A DNA stretch of 64,000 nt, taken from positions 62,001 through 126,000 of the forward strand of contig QWOQ01000015.1 in the NCBI GenBank assembly GCA_003669585.1, given 5' to 3'. Of the stretch, positions 16,055 to 24,760 are shown piece by piece (within the stretch, counting starts at the first letter, position 1; every line of letters starts with the position of its first letter). The notes below the pieces were generated by a model, which saw nothing but the letters and a program-made list of their open reading frames with translations, ran no database searches and was not told where the DNA came from. The position numbers were made by a program, and so were the translations under genes. Source of the stretch: Planctomycetota bacterium. GTDB taxonomy: Bacteria; Planctomycetota; Planctomycetia; Pirellulales; UBA1268.

Positions 16055-17179
16055 ATGAGCATGAATCAAAAAAAATCCAGATATGTAATGATCGGTGGAT
16101 TTCTCGGAGCGGGAAAGACAACGTCGATCCTGAAATTTGTCAACTGGCTCTCCGCTGCTGGTTTGCGAGTTGGATTGATTACCAATGATCAAGGAGGAGG
16201 ATTGGTCGATACCAGTCTGGCGAGATCGCACAAAATACCTGTGGAGGAAATCACCGGCGGGTGCTTCTGCTGTCGTTTTGCGTCGTTGGTGGAAGCCGCA
16301 GACTCTCTCATCGATGCGACTGCTCCTGATGTGCTGATTGCCGAACCAGTCGGAAGCTGCACCGATCTGGTGGCAACCGTCAGCCTTCCTCTGGAACAGA
16401 TCTACGGTGATCGTTTTACTATAGCGCCTGTGAGCGTCGTCCTTGACCCACTGCGAGCGGAACGAATTTTTGGACTTACAGAGGGTTCACGACTTTCAGA
16501 AAACGTTGCGTACATCTATCGAAAGCAGATAGAAGAAGCTGAATTGATCGTAATAAACAAGATTGATCTGCTTGACGCATCGCGAGTCGAGCGTCTTCGC
16601 GATGCTCTCCAAGAACTCTTTCCCAAAGCCCACGTGCATGCGTGCTGCGCCCGAACAGAAACGGGAATGGAACCCTGGTTTTCGGCGGTCATGAACAAAG
16701 TTTCAAACGCGTCTGCCATCGCCGGAATCGATTACGACCGCTATGCAATCGGAGAATCGCTGCTGGGTTGGCTGAATGCTGAAATACGACTGGGCAGTGA
16801 TTCCGGAGCCGAGTTCGACGGCAACCGCCTGTTGATCGAACTGCTGAACGATCTTCGTTTGCGACTGTCGGAAACAGGGCATGAGATCGCACACTTAAAA
16901 GCAACGCTTTCGATCGAGGGTGATCCATATGAGTTGGCTGCTGCGAACCTTGTGTGCACCGACGAATCCCCGATTCTTTCGCATACCCTCGCAGATCCTG
17001 TCGACGTGGCGAGGCTATTGCTGAATCTTCGTGCGGAAGCTCCTCCAGAAAGACTGAAAGCGGCGCTCGGAGATGCCTTGGCCGAACGATGTCAAGAAGT
17101 TGGATTCGAGATTCTTCACATGGAACACTTTCGTCCAGGTCGTCCAGTACCAACGCATCGATTAGCGATGCAGCGTTAG
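16055..17179 (+). CDS. CobW/COG0523-type metal-chaperone GTPase
   Basis: A 374-residue P-loop GTPase of the CobW/HypB/UreG group. Visible are Walker A GGFLGAGKTT (residues 14-23), the metal-binding motif GGCFCC (68-73, family form GGCxCC), Walker B-like VLIAEPVGS, and the guanine specificity motif NKID (168-171). The C-terminal 170 residues carry no histidine-rich tail and do not match the usual CobW C-terminal domain in an obvious way. Such GTPases deliver metals to enzymes. The start lies 29 bases after the GcvH-like stop, so cotranscription is likely. It may insert metal into a partner of this cluster; which one cannot be told. Confidence 0.85.
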   Translation: MSMNQKKSRYVMIGGFLGAGKTTSILKFVNWLSAAGLRVGLITNDQGGGLVDTSLARSHKIPVEEITGGCFCCRFASLVEAADSLIDATAPDVLIAEPVGSCTDLVATVSLPLEQIYGDRFTIAPVSVVLDPLRAERIFGLTEGSRLSENVAYIYRKQIEEAELIVINKIDLLDASRVERLRDALQELFPKAHVHACCARTETGMEPWFSAVMNKVSNASAIAGIDYDRYAIGESLLGWLNAEIRLGSDSGAEFDGNRLLIELLNDLRLRLSETGHEIAHLKATLSIEGDPYELAAANLVCTDESPILSHTLADPVDVARLLLNLRAEAPPERLKAALGDALAERCQEVGFEILHMEHFRPGRPVPTHRLAMQR

Positions 17180-17305
17180 GTAATCGGTCGCTGCACACTC
17201 AGGCATTTCAGAAAAAAGACGTTCCACTAAGCTTCCATCCATCACACGTTTGAATCATTGTTTGAGCCGCGAGGCGATTGCACTCCTGAACAGGAAAACC
17301 TTGTC

Positions 17306-18658
17306 ATGCTCCCCAGACTTCTCTATCGCATGCTCACCACGGTGGATCCATGGTGCCTCTTGAAGTTTGGGTGGAATTTTGGAGTAAAGGGGATGATTTC
17401 GGTGGAGCGATTTAAGTTCCGTCGTCGGCGAGGAATTATTTTCCCACCGTTTTTGCACTTGTCGATTATTAATAGTTGCAACTTGCAGTGTCAGGGATGT
17501 TGGGTTGATGTGGCATCTCCTCGAACGATGGTCTCCACAGAAGAACTCGATCGGATTATCTGTGATGCAAAGGCGCACGGGAATGTCTTCTTCGGTATTT
17601 TGGGTGGCGAGCCGTTTCTTCATCCTGGTCTGTTTGATCTGCTTGAAAAACACCCAGACTGCTATTTTCAGATTTTTACAAACGGCCAATTGATCACGCC
17701 GGAATATGCTCAACGACTTCGCAAGCTTGGCAATGCTACGCCGCTTGTGAGTATTGAAGGTGACGCCGCTACAAGCGATATCCGTCGCGGGAACCGCAGT
17801 GTTTTGGACCGTTCTCTGCGAGGAGTGCAAGCCTGTCTCGACGCGCGTTTAATTGTTGGCGTGGCATCAAGTCTTTGTCAGTCGAACATTGAAACATTAC
17901 TCAACGAAGAGTGGCTCAAGCGTTTGATTGACATGGGCGTGCACTACACATGGTTTCACGGATACCGTCCCGTTGGTCCTGAGGCATCGCCAGAACTGGC
18001 ACTCGATCCTTCACAGTTATTGCGGGTGCGAAAATTTGTTGTGGAACAAAGAGCTCGCATGCCGATTGCCATTGTCGACGCCTATTACGATGGTGAAGGA
18101 AAGGCGATTTGTCCGATGGCGACTGGCCTCACGCATCACGTTGGACCTTCGGGAGGAATTGAGCCATGTCCCATTATCCAGCTGGCCGTTGAGAACGTTC
18201 GCAGTGGTTCGTTTTACGATGCCGTAACGAAGTCTGCATTTTTGGCAGATATGCGTCAGGCTGCCGCAACTCACAGTCGGGGCTGTGTGATGCTTGAAAA
18301 TCCGGCGTTGGTGCTTGAGATTGCAGATCGTCACGGGGCCCGAGACATGACACAGCGTGGCACTGCAAGAGAAGAGTTGCGAGCTATGATTCCGCGATCA
18401 AGTCAGGACCTACCCGGACTTGAAATTCCCGAGAAGCACTGGATGTATCGATTTGCCAAACGATACTGGTTCAACGATTTTGGAACCTACGCCAATCCTG
18501 CTTCCACAGGCATGCGAAAACCAGCAGGCGAACAGGCAGTATCCCCTCGCAATGATGCAAAAGATTTCCGCAATGGATCAGATTTAAAAGTTGACGCTGT
18601 TGGTACCATTCATCAAATTCGTCTTCCGAAAACTGTTTCTAACAGTGTGGAATCATAA
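17306..18658 (+). CDS. Radical SAM enzyme with C-terminal cysteine region
   Basis: A 450-residue radical SAM protein. The cluster motif CNLQCQGC (C58, C62, C65; CxxxCxxC) follows strand PPFLHLSIIN, and the downstream FGILGGEPFLHPGLFDLL is the SAM-contacting GGEP region. After the barrel, further cysteines (AICPMATG, EPCPIIQ, RGCVM) could hold an auxiliary cluster as in SPASM-type enzymes. The ATG at 17306 has AGGAAA upstream and was preferred over a TTG at 17258. The gene order, next to a ferredoxin-like gene and isoprenoid synthesis genes, recalls HpnH, the radical SAM enzyme that adenosylates diploptene in hopanoid synthesis, but no specific HpnH motif is claimed. The next start lies one base after its stop. 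Confidence 0.85.
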   Translation: MLPRLLYRMLTTVDPWCLLKFGWNFGVKGMISVERFKFRRRRGIIFPPFLHLSIINSCNLQCQGCWVDVASPRTMVSTEELDRIICDAKAHGNVFFGILGGEPFLHPGLFDLLEKHPDCYFQIFTNGQLITPEYAQRLRKLGNATPLVSIEGDAATSDIRRGNRSVLDRSLRGVQACLDARLIVGVASSLCQSNIETLLNEEWLKRLIDMGVHYTWFHGYRPVGPEASPELALDPSQLLRVRKFVVEQRARMPIAIVDAYYDGEGKAICPMATGLTHHVGPSGGIEPCPIIQLAVENVRSGSFYDAVTKSAFLADMRQAAATHSRGCVMLENPALVLEIADRHGARDMTQRGTAREELRAMIPRSSQDLPGLEIPEKHWMYRFAKRYWFNDFGTYANPASTGMRKPAGEQAVSPRNDAKDFRNGSDLKVDAVGTIHQIRLPKTVSNSVES

Positions 18659-18659
18659 A

Positions 18660-19064
18660 ATGCTCCCCGCTTCGACTCACAATCTGCCTTCCTCGAATGA
18701 ACCGAGAATTTTGTACTGTCGCTGCGCGTTTGCACAGACGATCCCAGACGATGTCAAACAGCGAGTGCTTGAGGGGTTGTCCGAGTCTGACCAGCCGTTT
18801 GAAGCCGTGGCCGATTTGTGTGAAATGGCGGCAAGGAGAGACCCGCATCTGATTGAACTTGCCAAAGGAAATCGTCCACTCAAAATCGCCGCATGCTGGC
18901 CGAGAGCCGTGAAAGGTTTGTTTCATCTCGGCGATGCGCCACTGCCGGAATCGGGAGTCGAGATTATCAACATGCGAACTCTTTCGGCAGAAGAAGTGCT
19001 TGCTGCGATTGCGGCACCAATGCCACATATTCATCCAACTCAATCCGCGGAGGCAAAGCAATGA
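18660..19064 (+). CDS. Small cysteine-containing protein of the isoprenoid cluster, unknown function
   Basis: A 134-residue protein with no family I can name. It has four cysteines in conserved-looking settings: ILYCRCAFA (C20, C22), AVADLCEMAARRDPHL (C54) and KIAACWPRAVK (C79). The alternation of strand and helix suggests a small alpha/beta domain, and the opening recalls segments found near heterodisulfide-reductase-type redox proteins; that is an impression, not an assignment. The start follows the radical SAM stop by one base, and its stop overlaps the next start by four bases (ATGA), so it is almost certainly translated with the ferredoxin-like protein and may form a redox complex with it. 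Confidence 0.7.
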   Translation: MLPASTHNLPSSNEPRILYCRCAFAQTIPDDVKQRVLEGLSESDQPFEAVADLCEMAARRDPHLIELAKGNRPLKIAACWPRAVKGLFHLGDAPLPESGVEIINMRTLSAEEVLAAIAAPMPHIHPTQSAEAKQ

Positions 19065-19951
19065 TTGCACATCGCCCAGGGCCGCTTCGCGTGGTGGTCT
19101 ACGAAGGTGCAGGCTCACTTCCACTTGAAGCATCGATGCGTACGTCGCTTTTTGCGGCTCTTCTGGATCGCGGATATGCCGTCACGCGTGCCGGCCCCGC
19201 TTCGGCGGATCAGGTCGAAGGGGCGACTCTTGTAGTGCTCGGCCGTTTTGCAGGCGTTCCACCGGAGGTTGCTGCAAAGAGTGGCGATCGCGTCGAGGTC
19301 TGCGATGTCACTGGAAAATCGTGTGACGAAGCGGTGGAACTCGTGGAAAGAGTTCGTGGCGAGACTCCGATGAACCGTCCGGGCGGCGTGCCGGCAGATA
19401 CGTGGAAACCGTGGTTTCCAGTGATCGATCCAGTGCGCTGCACCAACTGCATGCAGTGCTTGAGTTTTTGTCTTTTTGATGTGTATGGAGTTTCTGTCGA
19501 CCACACAATTCGAGTTGAAAATCCATCGAACTGCAAAGTGAACTGCCCGGCCTGCTCGAGAGTCTGTCCGGAAGTGGCGATTATGTTTCCAAAATACCAT
19601 GCCGGCCCAATAGACGGCGCACCGGTTTCGGAAACAGATGTTGGTCGCGAAAAAATGAAGGTTGATATTTCCGCATTGCTCGGTGGCGATATTTATGCGC
19701 GATTGCGGGAAAGAAGTGCCGATGCAAAAACGAGATTTTCCAGAGAACGCAGTTCGGATGCCGCATTGGCCGAGCGTCGTCGATGTCTCACGAAGATGGC
19801 TGATGCAGCAGCGATTCCTCGTGAAGTACTCGATGCGTTACCTTCAGCGGAGGAAATTCAGCGTCGATCTGCCGAGGCAGCCAAGCGTGCACAGGAGGCG
19901 TTTGCGGCCTTTCAAGAAGCATCCCTGCGGAATTCCCCAAGTGCTCCATAA
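19061..19951 (+). CDS. Two-cluster [4Fe-4S] ferredoxin-like protein with unique N-terminal domain
   Basis: A 296-residue protein. Residues about 8-100 form an alpha/beta domain that I do not recognise (RVVVYEGAGSLPLEASMRTSL...). Residues 120-175 hold two cluster motifs: CTNCMQCLSFC (C127, C130, C133, C137) and CKVNCPACSRVC (C158, C162, C165, C169). The last residue before the second set and the CxxxCxxCxxxC spacing differ slightly from classic ferredoxins. The C-terminal 110 residues are charged and helical. It overlaps the preceding gene by four bases. A role as electron donor to the radical SAM enzyme or to an isoprenoid-modifying step is plausible but inferred. Confidence 0.8.
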   Translation: MIAHRPGPLRVVVYEGAGSLPLEASMRTSLFAALLDRGYAVTRAGPASADQVEGATLVVLGRFAGVPPEVAAKSGDRVEVCDVTGKSCDEAVELVERVRGETPMNRPGGVPADTWKPWFPVIDPVRCTNCMQCLSFCLFDVYGVSVDHTIRVENPSNCKVNCPACSRVCPEVAIMFPKYHAGPIDGAPVSETDVGREKMKVDISALLGGDIYARLRERSADAKTRFSRERSSDAALAERRRCLTKMADAAAIPREVLDALPSAEEIQRRSAEAAKRAQEAFAAFQEASLRNSPSAP

Positions 19952-20080
19952 TCATTCACCATGCCGAAGAAACATGTCGAGTCACCGTCGACGAGAAAGC
20001 GTCAGCGATTAAATTTTTTAGTTCGACGCTGATCTCAGCGTTGTGCGATCACAAACAAAAACACCCAAGAGACTCTATCG

Positions 20081-21838
20081 ATGGCTTCGATTCATCCAAC
20101 TTTGATTCCGCTTGCAATTCTTCCACCACCAGTGCCGCTCACACTTGTGAGATCACGAACTCCGCAAGAGTCGATTCCACAAACCAAGGCCAGTCGGGAT
20201 GCGCTCCTCGATGCAATTCGACGCGCAATGCTTGACGAACCTGTGGTGCCCCCGATGTCGCTTGAGTCACTGCAAAGAAGAGCACAAGAAGCACTCGCAT
20301 TCGTAGGGCTCTCAGAAAAATATCTTGATTACGCAGTCATTCTCGTCAACAACGAATCGTGGCGAGATGCGTTGGCCAGTGTCCCGTTTGAGCGACGTTT
20401 GTTGCTGATGCCCAAGTGCCTCCGAGTTGAGAACCGTTGTCCGGCTCCATTTGATGAGTTCGGGCTGCTCTGCAAGCAGTGCGGGCTTTGTTCCATTCAG
20501 GATTTTCAAAATGAGGCTGAGCGACTCGGTTATGCCGTCCTTGTTGCCGAGGGTTCGTCTTTGGTGATGTCAATGATTCAGACCGGTCGCATCGAAGCAA
20601 TCGTGGGGATCAGTTGCATGCCGGTTCTTGAAAAAACATTTCCGTTCATCGAAGCGGCTGCAATTCCAGCCGTAGCGGTGCCACTGTTGCAGGATGATTG
20701 CATTGACACGACAGTCGACGTCGACTGGGTGTGGGACTATATCCATCTCGAGGCTGCCGACAATTCGCGAAGACTGGATCTCGGGGGCCTGCGCGACACG
20801 GTACGAGGATGGTTTGAGCCAGAAGTGGTCGAACAGGTTTTCGGTCCTGCCGAAGGACATGCCGAAGGTTTGGCAAGACGTTGGCTGGCCGTTGGAGGAA
20901 AACGGTGGAGACCATTTCTTGCAGCGGCAGTGTATGAAGCCTTGCGAAGCGACCGTGGCGAGCCTTGCGGAAATGAGATTCGAAATATGGCAATCGCCGT
21001 CGAGTGTTTTCACAAGGCTTCCTTAGTGCACGACGATATTGAAGACGGAGATCTCGAACGCTACGGCCAACCAACACTCGCTGGTTCCGAGGGTATCCCG
21101 GTAGCGTTGAATGTTGGTGACATGCTGATTGGTGAGGGGTATCGTCTCATTGCCGAATCAGGACTTGAGAGTAAATACATTGCACAGGGAGTGCAGGCTG
21201 CCGCGATCGCGCAGCGTTCGCTCTGTCGAGGCCAGGGAATCGAGCTTGCATGGAGTCGCAATCCGTCGCAACTCGCCAGCCGTCAGGTCATCGAAATCTT
21301 TCGTCTCAAAACGGCTCCCGCGTTTGAAGTGGCGCTCCAGTTGGGGGCGGTCTGTGCGGGAAAATTGGAAGAGGTTGCAGAGGTTCTGCATGCGTATAGC
21401 GAAGCAATCGGTATTGCGTATCAGATTAAGGATGATCTCGAAGACGTTGCCGACGATGCAGGGCTCGAGAGAGTTCTTGCGGGATCTTGTGATACTGTTA
21501 CGGCAAGACCGAGTATTGTGTTGGCCATCGCTGCCGAGCGATCTCGCGGTGAGGATCGTGCGATTCTGGCTGCAATTACAAGTGGAAAACGTCCTGAGGG
21601 AGCCACTGCGGCAAAGCTAAGGGAGGCTATTGCCAGTTCGAAAGCGGATGAAAAAGCGGCGATGCTTTTGGAAAGCTACAAGGAGCAGGCGGTTCGGTCG
21701 CTTGAGTCGCTCTGTGATCCAACGTTGAAAGGACTTCTGCGACGTGTGATGGGAAAGATTTTTGATGAGTTGCAGATTGGTGGATATTGTCGCGAAGCAG
21801 AAGCCGCTGTCGCGTTGCGTCAGTCTGTTACAAACTAA
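20081..21838 (+). CDS. DUF116 - polyprenyl synthetase fusion protein
   Basis: A 585-residue two-domain protein. Residues about 85-225 look like DUF116: LLLMPKCLR...CPAPFD...CKQCGLCSI (cysteines 113, 120, 131, 134, 137), then VGISCMPVLEK, a cysteine-rich module probably binding metal or an Fe-S cluster. Residues about 255-560 are a trans-polyprenyl diphosphate synthase: GGKRWRP near 272, the first aspartate-rich motif HDDIEDGD (317-324) and the second KDDLEDVADD (450-459). The usual RRGxPT after the first motif is RYGQPT. The enzyme should join isopentenyl diphosphate to an allylic diphosphate to give an all-trans chain. It lies 129 bases after the ferredoxin-like gene and directly before two terpenoid-barrel proteins, so it probably supplies their substrate. 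Chain length cannot be predicted. Confidence 0.85.
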   Translation: MASIHPTLIPLAILPPPVPLTLVRSRTPQESIPQTKASRDALLDAIRRAMLDEPVVPPMSLESLQRRAQEALAFVGLSEKYLDYAVILVNNESWRDALASVPFERRLLLMPKCLRVENRCPAPFDEFGLLCKQCGLCSIQDFQNEAERLGYAVLVAEGSSLVMSMIQTGRIEAIVGISCMPVLEKTFPFIEAAAIPAVAVPLLQDDCIDTTVDVDWVWDYIHLEAADNSRRLDLGGLRDTVRGWFEPEVVEQVFGPAEGHAEGLARRWLAVGGKRWRPFLAAAVYEALRSDRGEPCGNEIRNMAIAVECFHKASLVHDDIEDGDLERYGQPTLAGSEGIPVALNVGDMLIGEGYRLIAESGLESKYIAQGVQAAAIAQRSLCRGQGIELAWSRNPSQLASRQVIEIFRLKTAPAFEVALQLGAVCAGKLEEVAEVLHAYSEAIGIAYQIKDDLEDVADDAGLERVLAGSCDTVTARPSIVLAIAAERSRGEDRAILAAITSGKRPEGATAAKLREAIASSKADEKAAMLLESYKEQAVRSLESLCDPTLKGLLRRVMGKIFDELQIGGYCREAEAAVALRQSVTN

Positions 21839-21911
21839 TAAATTGCTTTCTACGATAGATGCTGGCCGAACGATCGCACGACGGAATGCACGCGTGAGCC
21901 TCAGACTTCAG

Positions 21912-22778
21912 ATGCTTCAGGTGGCCAGACTCTCGCGAAATACGCTTGGTAATTCGCTGGAGTTAGTTTCGAAATTTTTGAAGTCTACTGCGTGTGCTGG
22001 TGGGGGCTTTTCAAATCGCCAAGGCCAAGTAGATCTTTACTATTCTGCATTTGCGGCCGATGCAATTCTGGCCGTCGATGAATCGTGGGACTCGACCGAA
22101 CTCGAGCCGTGGCTCATGCAGTATGGTTCAGGCTCATCGCTTGATTTCGTGCATCTGTGTTGTTTGGTGCGATTGTGGGCGGCCTGCGGGAAGCGGCGAT
22201 GTCCATCGAGCATAAGTGATTCTTTTGTCGAGAGACTTGAAACCTTTCGGTCGTCTGACGGAGGCTTCTCTTCGCGTCTCGGAGCAACGAGCGGGACTGC
22301 TTACGGAAGCTTTCTCGCGCTCGGTGCATACGGAGACCTCGGCCGAGAACTTTCCAATCCTGCAGGAATTGAACACTCACTTGCGAGCCTCAAAACGGCT
22401 GATGGCGGTTGGTCCAATGAGCCTCGTCGCTCGGTGGGATCGACCGCAGCAACGGCTGCGGCAGTCGTGGTCATGCATTCACTCGGCCAGTCGATTGATC
22501 CGGATCCAATACGGTGGCTGCTCGAACAACGTCATGCCACCGGTGGATTTGTGGCTGCTCCCGGAGTGCCACTCCCCGATCTTCTTTCGACAGCGGTCGC
22601 ACTGCATGCCCTTGATGCGACTCAGGCCCCGTGGCGACAGTGGCGAGAAGGAGTTCTTGATTTTATCGACTCTCTCTGGACTGCAGAGGGAGCGTTTCAC
22701 GGTTCTTGGGCGGATGACATTCCCGATGCCGAGTACACCTACTACGGTCTTGTGGCCCTCGGTCACGCGAGCGTGTAG
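21912..22778 (+). CDS. Prenyltransferase/squalene-oxidase-repeat barrel protein
   Basis: About 288 residues built from repeats of the alpha/alpha-barrel shared by protein prenyltransferase beta subunits and triterpene cyclases: GGGFSNRQGQVDLYYSAFAADAI, DGGFSSRLGATSGTAYGSFLAL, DGGWSNEPRRSVGSTAATAAAV, TGGFVAAPGVPLPDLLSTAVALHAL and the closing PDAEYTYYGLVAL. No DxDD motif and no clear Asp-Cys-His zinc set of eukaryotic prenyltransferases is seen, so cyclase or zinc-dependent prenyl transfer is not supported. GTG 21894 is an alternative start; longer starts overlap the fusion gene. It lies between the prenyl synthase and the cyclase-like gene and probably binds or processes the same isoprenoid. 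Confidence 0.7.
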   Translation: MLQVARLSRNTLGNSLELVSKFLKSTACAGGGFSNRQGQVDLYYSAFAADAILAVDESWDSTELEPWLMQYGSGSSLDFVHLCCLVRLWAACGKRRCPSSISDSFVERLETFRSSDGGFSSRLGATSGTAYGSFLALGAYGDLGRELSNPAGIEHSLASLKTADGGWSNEPRRSVGSTAATAAAVVVMHSLGQSIDPDPIRWLLEQRHATGGFVAAPGVPLPDLLSTAVALHALDATQAPWRQWREGVLDFIDSLWTAEGAFHGSWADDIPDAEYTYYGLVALGHASV

Positions 22779-22842
22779 CCCGCTTCACTGGTTTCGAATT
22801 GACGCTATCTCAAAAGTTACCCGAGAGTCGTAAGTACCCGAG

Positions 22843-24741
22843 ATGCTTTCCCACGATTCAATTCTTTTTTCTGAATCATTCGCACGCACTCGCGATCGCG
22901 CTGTCAGTCGATTGCTTGAAGTGAAACAATCTCATGGATACTGGATTGGTGAACTCTCCTCAAGCGCTCTCTCGACAGCAACTGCTGTTACGGCGCTGCG
23001 CTTCGTTGACGCTGTAGCACACCACGACAAGGTCGACGCAGGCTGTCAGTGGCTGTGTCGCACACAACTTCCTGACGGCTCATGGGGGGACACGATCGAT
23101 AGCCCCGGAAATCTTTCGACAACGGTGCTGTGCTGGGCAGCACTCGGAGGCTGCCTTCACAGTGAGGAAACATACGAGAAAAATACATCCCTCGACGCTA
23201 CGCTTCAAAAACACATTTCAACGTCTGTTATCGAAACACATCAGCGAGCAGAGAAATGGATTGAAATTCAGGCAGGAGGACTCAGCCCACGATCGATCGC
23301 ATGGGCGATAAAACAAAGTTATGGACGAGATCAGACATTCAGCGTTCCCATTCTTACGATGGCAGCGCTGTGTGGGTGTTTTGGAAACTACAGAGATCCT
23401 TCGTCGTGGAATGAAGTTCCGCAGTTGCCATTTGGTTTAGCAGCGATGCCGCAGTCATGGTTTCGCCTCGTGGACATGCAGGTTGTCAGCTACGCGCTCC
23501 CGGCACTGATCGCTATCGGACAGGTGCGACATGCCCGTGGCTCCAGAGGAAATCCTTGTACAGCGTGGCTCAGAGAATTGTTTGTTCAGCCGACGCTTCG
23601 AGTGCTTTCAAGCATTCAACCTGCGGGTGGAGGTTTCCTCGAAGCGGTTCCGCTCACGAGTTTCGTGATCATGAGCCTCGCCGGTATGGACGCCGCAACT
23701 CATCGTGTAGCAAGAGAGGGAGCAGATTTCCTCGATCGCTCAATGCGAAAAGATGGCTCCTGGCCGATCGACACCAATGTGTCGAGTTGGGTGACCACAC
23801 AATCAATCGTTGCACTTGCCGCTGGTGGTCGCCTGGAGGGACTCGTCGAACAAGGAGACCGAGATCGTCTCAGGCAATCGATCCAATCGTGGCAGTGGCA
23901 ATGCAGGCACCCTTCCACCGGTGCGCGTTCAGGAGGATGGGCATGGACCAATCTTCCCGGAGGAGTGCCCGATGCAGACGATACCAGTGGAGCCATTATG
24001 GCATTAGCAGTTTTGGAATCGTGTGAGCGACGCACGATTCCAAAAGAGGTGCTTCAGTCGGCGCGGCAGGGATTACTCTGGCTCGCTGATCTTGCCAATC
24101 GAGATGGAGGAATTCCGACATTTTGTCGAGGTTGGAACAGGCTTCCATTTGACACATCATGCGCCGATATTACCGCCCACTTTCTGCGAGCTGCTTGTGC
24201 GTGGCAGATGAGTGACAATCGCATCCTTACGGCAGTCAGTCGGGCACAGCGGTATCTTAAGCGGTCTCAGTTACAAGATGGTTCCTGGGTGCCGCTTTGG
24301 TTTGGCAATCAGCACCAGTCTCGTCACTTGAATCCAACCTACGGAACAAGCAAGGTGGTAAATGCCACGTATGACTCCAAAGGTGCAGAGTGGTTGTGTC
24401 AGGCCATGGATTTAGACGGTGGTGTTGGATCGGGAGAAAACACGCCGCCATCCATTGAAGAAACGTCGCTGACGGTCGAAGCGCTGGCAACGGTAGCTCG
24501 CGTTTCAAAAAATACTCAAACTGCGATTCGTGCCGCTGCTGCAGTTGAGAGAGGAGTGCAATGGCTCATTGAACGGACCAATGAAGGTACGCAGTTTGAT
24601 GCTGTGCCAATCGGTCTTTATTTTGCGAAACTCTGGTATTCAGAGCGGCTTTACCCACTCATTTGGAGCGTGGCCGCATTTGAACAGGCCTCACTTTTGC
24701 CGAACTTTTGTTTTTCAAAACAGAACAATCATTCGCTGTAA
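22843..24741 (+). CDS. Squalene-hopene-cyclase-like class II terpene cyclase
   Basis: A 632-residue protein of the length of bacterial squalene-hopene cyclases (about 630). QW-type repeats are visible: QLPDGSWGD (75-83), MRKDGSWPIDTN (301-312), QLQDGSWVPLWFG and DLDGGVGSGENTPPS. The catalytic proton-donor motif is intact: VPDADDTSGA, DADD at 377-380, the same position as in characterised SHC enzymes (DxDD at 374-377 in Alicyclobacillus). Class II cyclisation of a polyprene is therefore likely. No hpnC, hpnD or hpnE (squalene synthesis) is in the window, and the upstream partner is a polyprenyl synthase, so the substrate may be squalene made elsewhere or another polyprene. Its stop is 19 bases from that of the convergent cysteine desulfurase gene. 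Confidence 0.85.
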   Translation: MLSHDSILFSESFARTRDRAVSRLLEVKQSHGYWIGELSSSALSTATAVTALRFVDAVAHHDKVDAGCQWLCRTQLPDGSWGDTIDSPGNLSTTVLCWAALGGCLHSEETYEKNTSLDATLQKHISTSVIETHQRAEKWIEIQAGGLSPRSIAWAIKQSYGRDQTFSVPILTMAALCGCFGNYRDPSSWNEVPQLPFGLAAMPQSWFRLVDMQVVSYALPALIAIGQVRHARGSRGNPCTAWLRELFVQPTLRVLSSIQPAGGGFLEAVPLTSFVIMSLAGMDAATHRVAREGADFLDRSMRKDGSWPIDTNVSSWVTTQSIVALAAGGRLEGLVEQGDRDRLRQSIQSWQWQCRHPSTGARSGGWAWTNLPGGVPDADDTSGAIMALAVLESCERRTIPKEVLQSARQGLLWLADLANRDGGIPTFCRGWNRLPFDTSCADITAHFLRAACAWQMSDNRILTAVSRAQRYLKRSQLQDGSWVPLWFGNQHQSRHLNPTYGTSKVVNATYDSKGAEWLCQAMDLDGGVGSGENTPPSIEETSLTVEALATVARVSKNTQTAIRAAAAVERGVQWLIERTNEGTQFDAVPIGLYFAKLWYSERLYPLIWSVAAFEQASLLPNFCFSKQNNHSL

Positions 24742-24760
24742 TGTAAGTAAAAGAACTCAT

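Noticed and set aside
19952-20080. Small open frame of 23 codons before the DUF116 fusion gene (starting near 19971)
   Set aside because: No convincing ribosome binding site, very short, very basic and probably a chance ATG.
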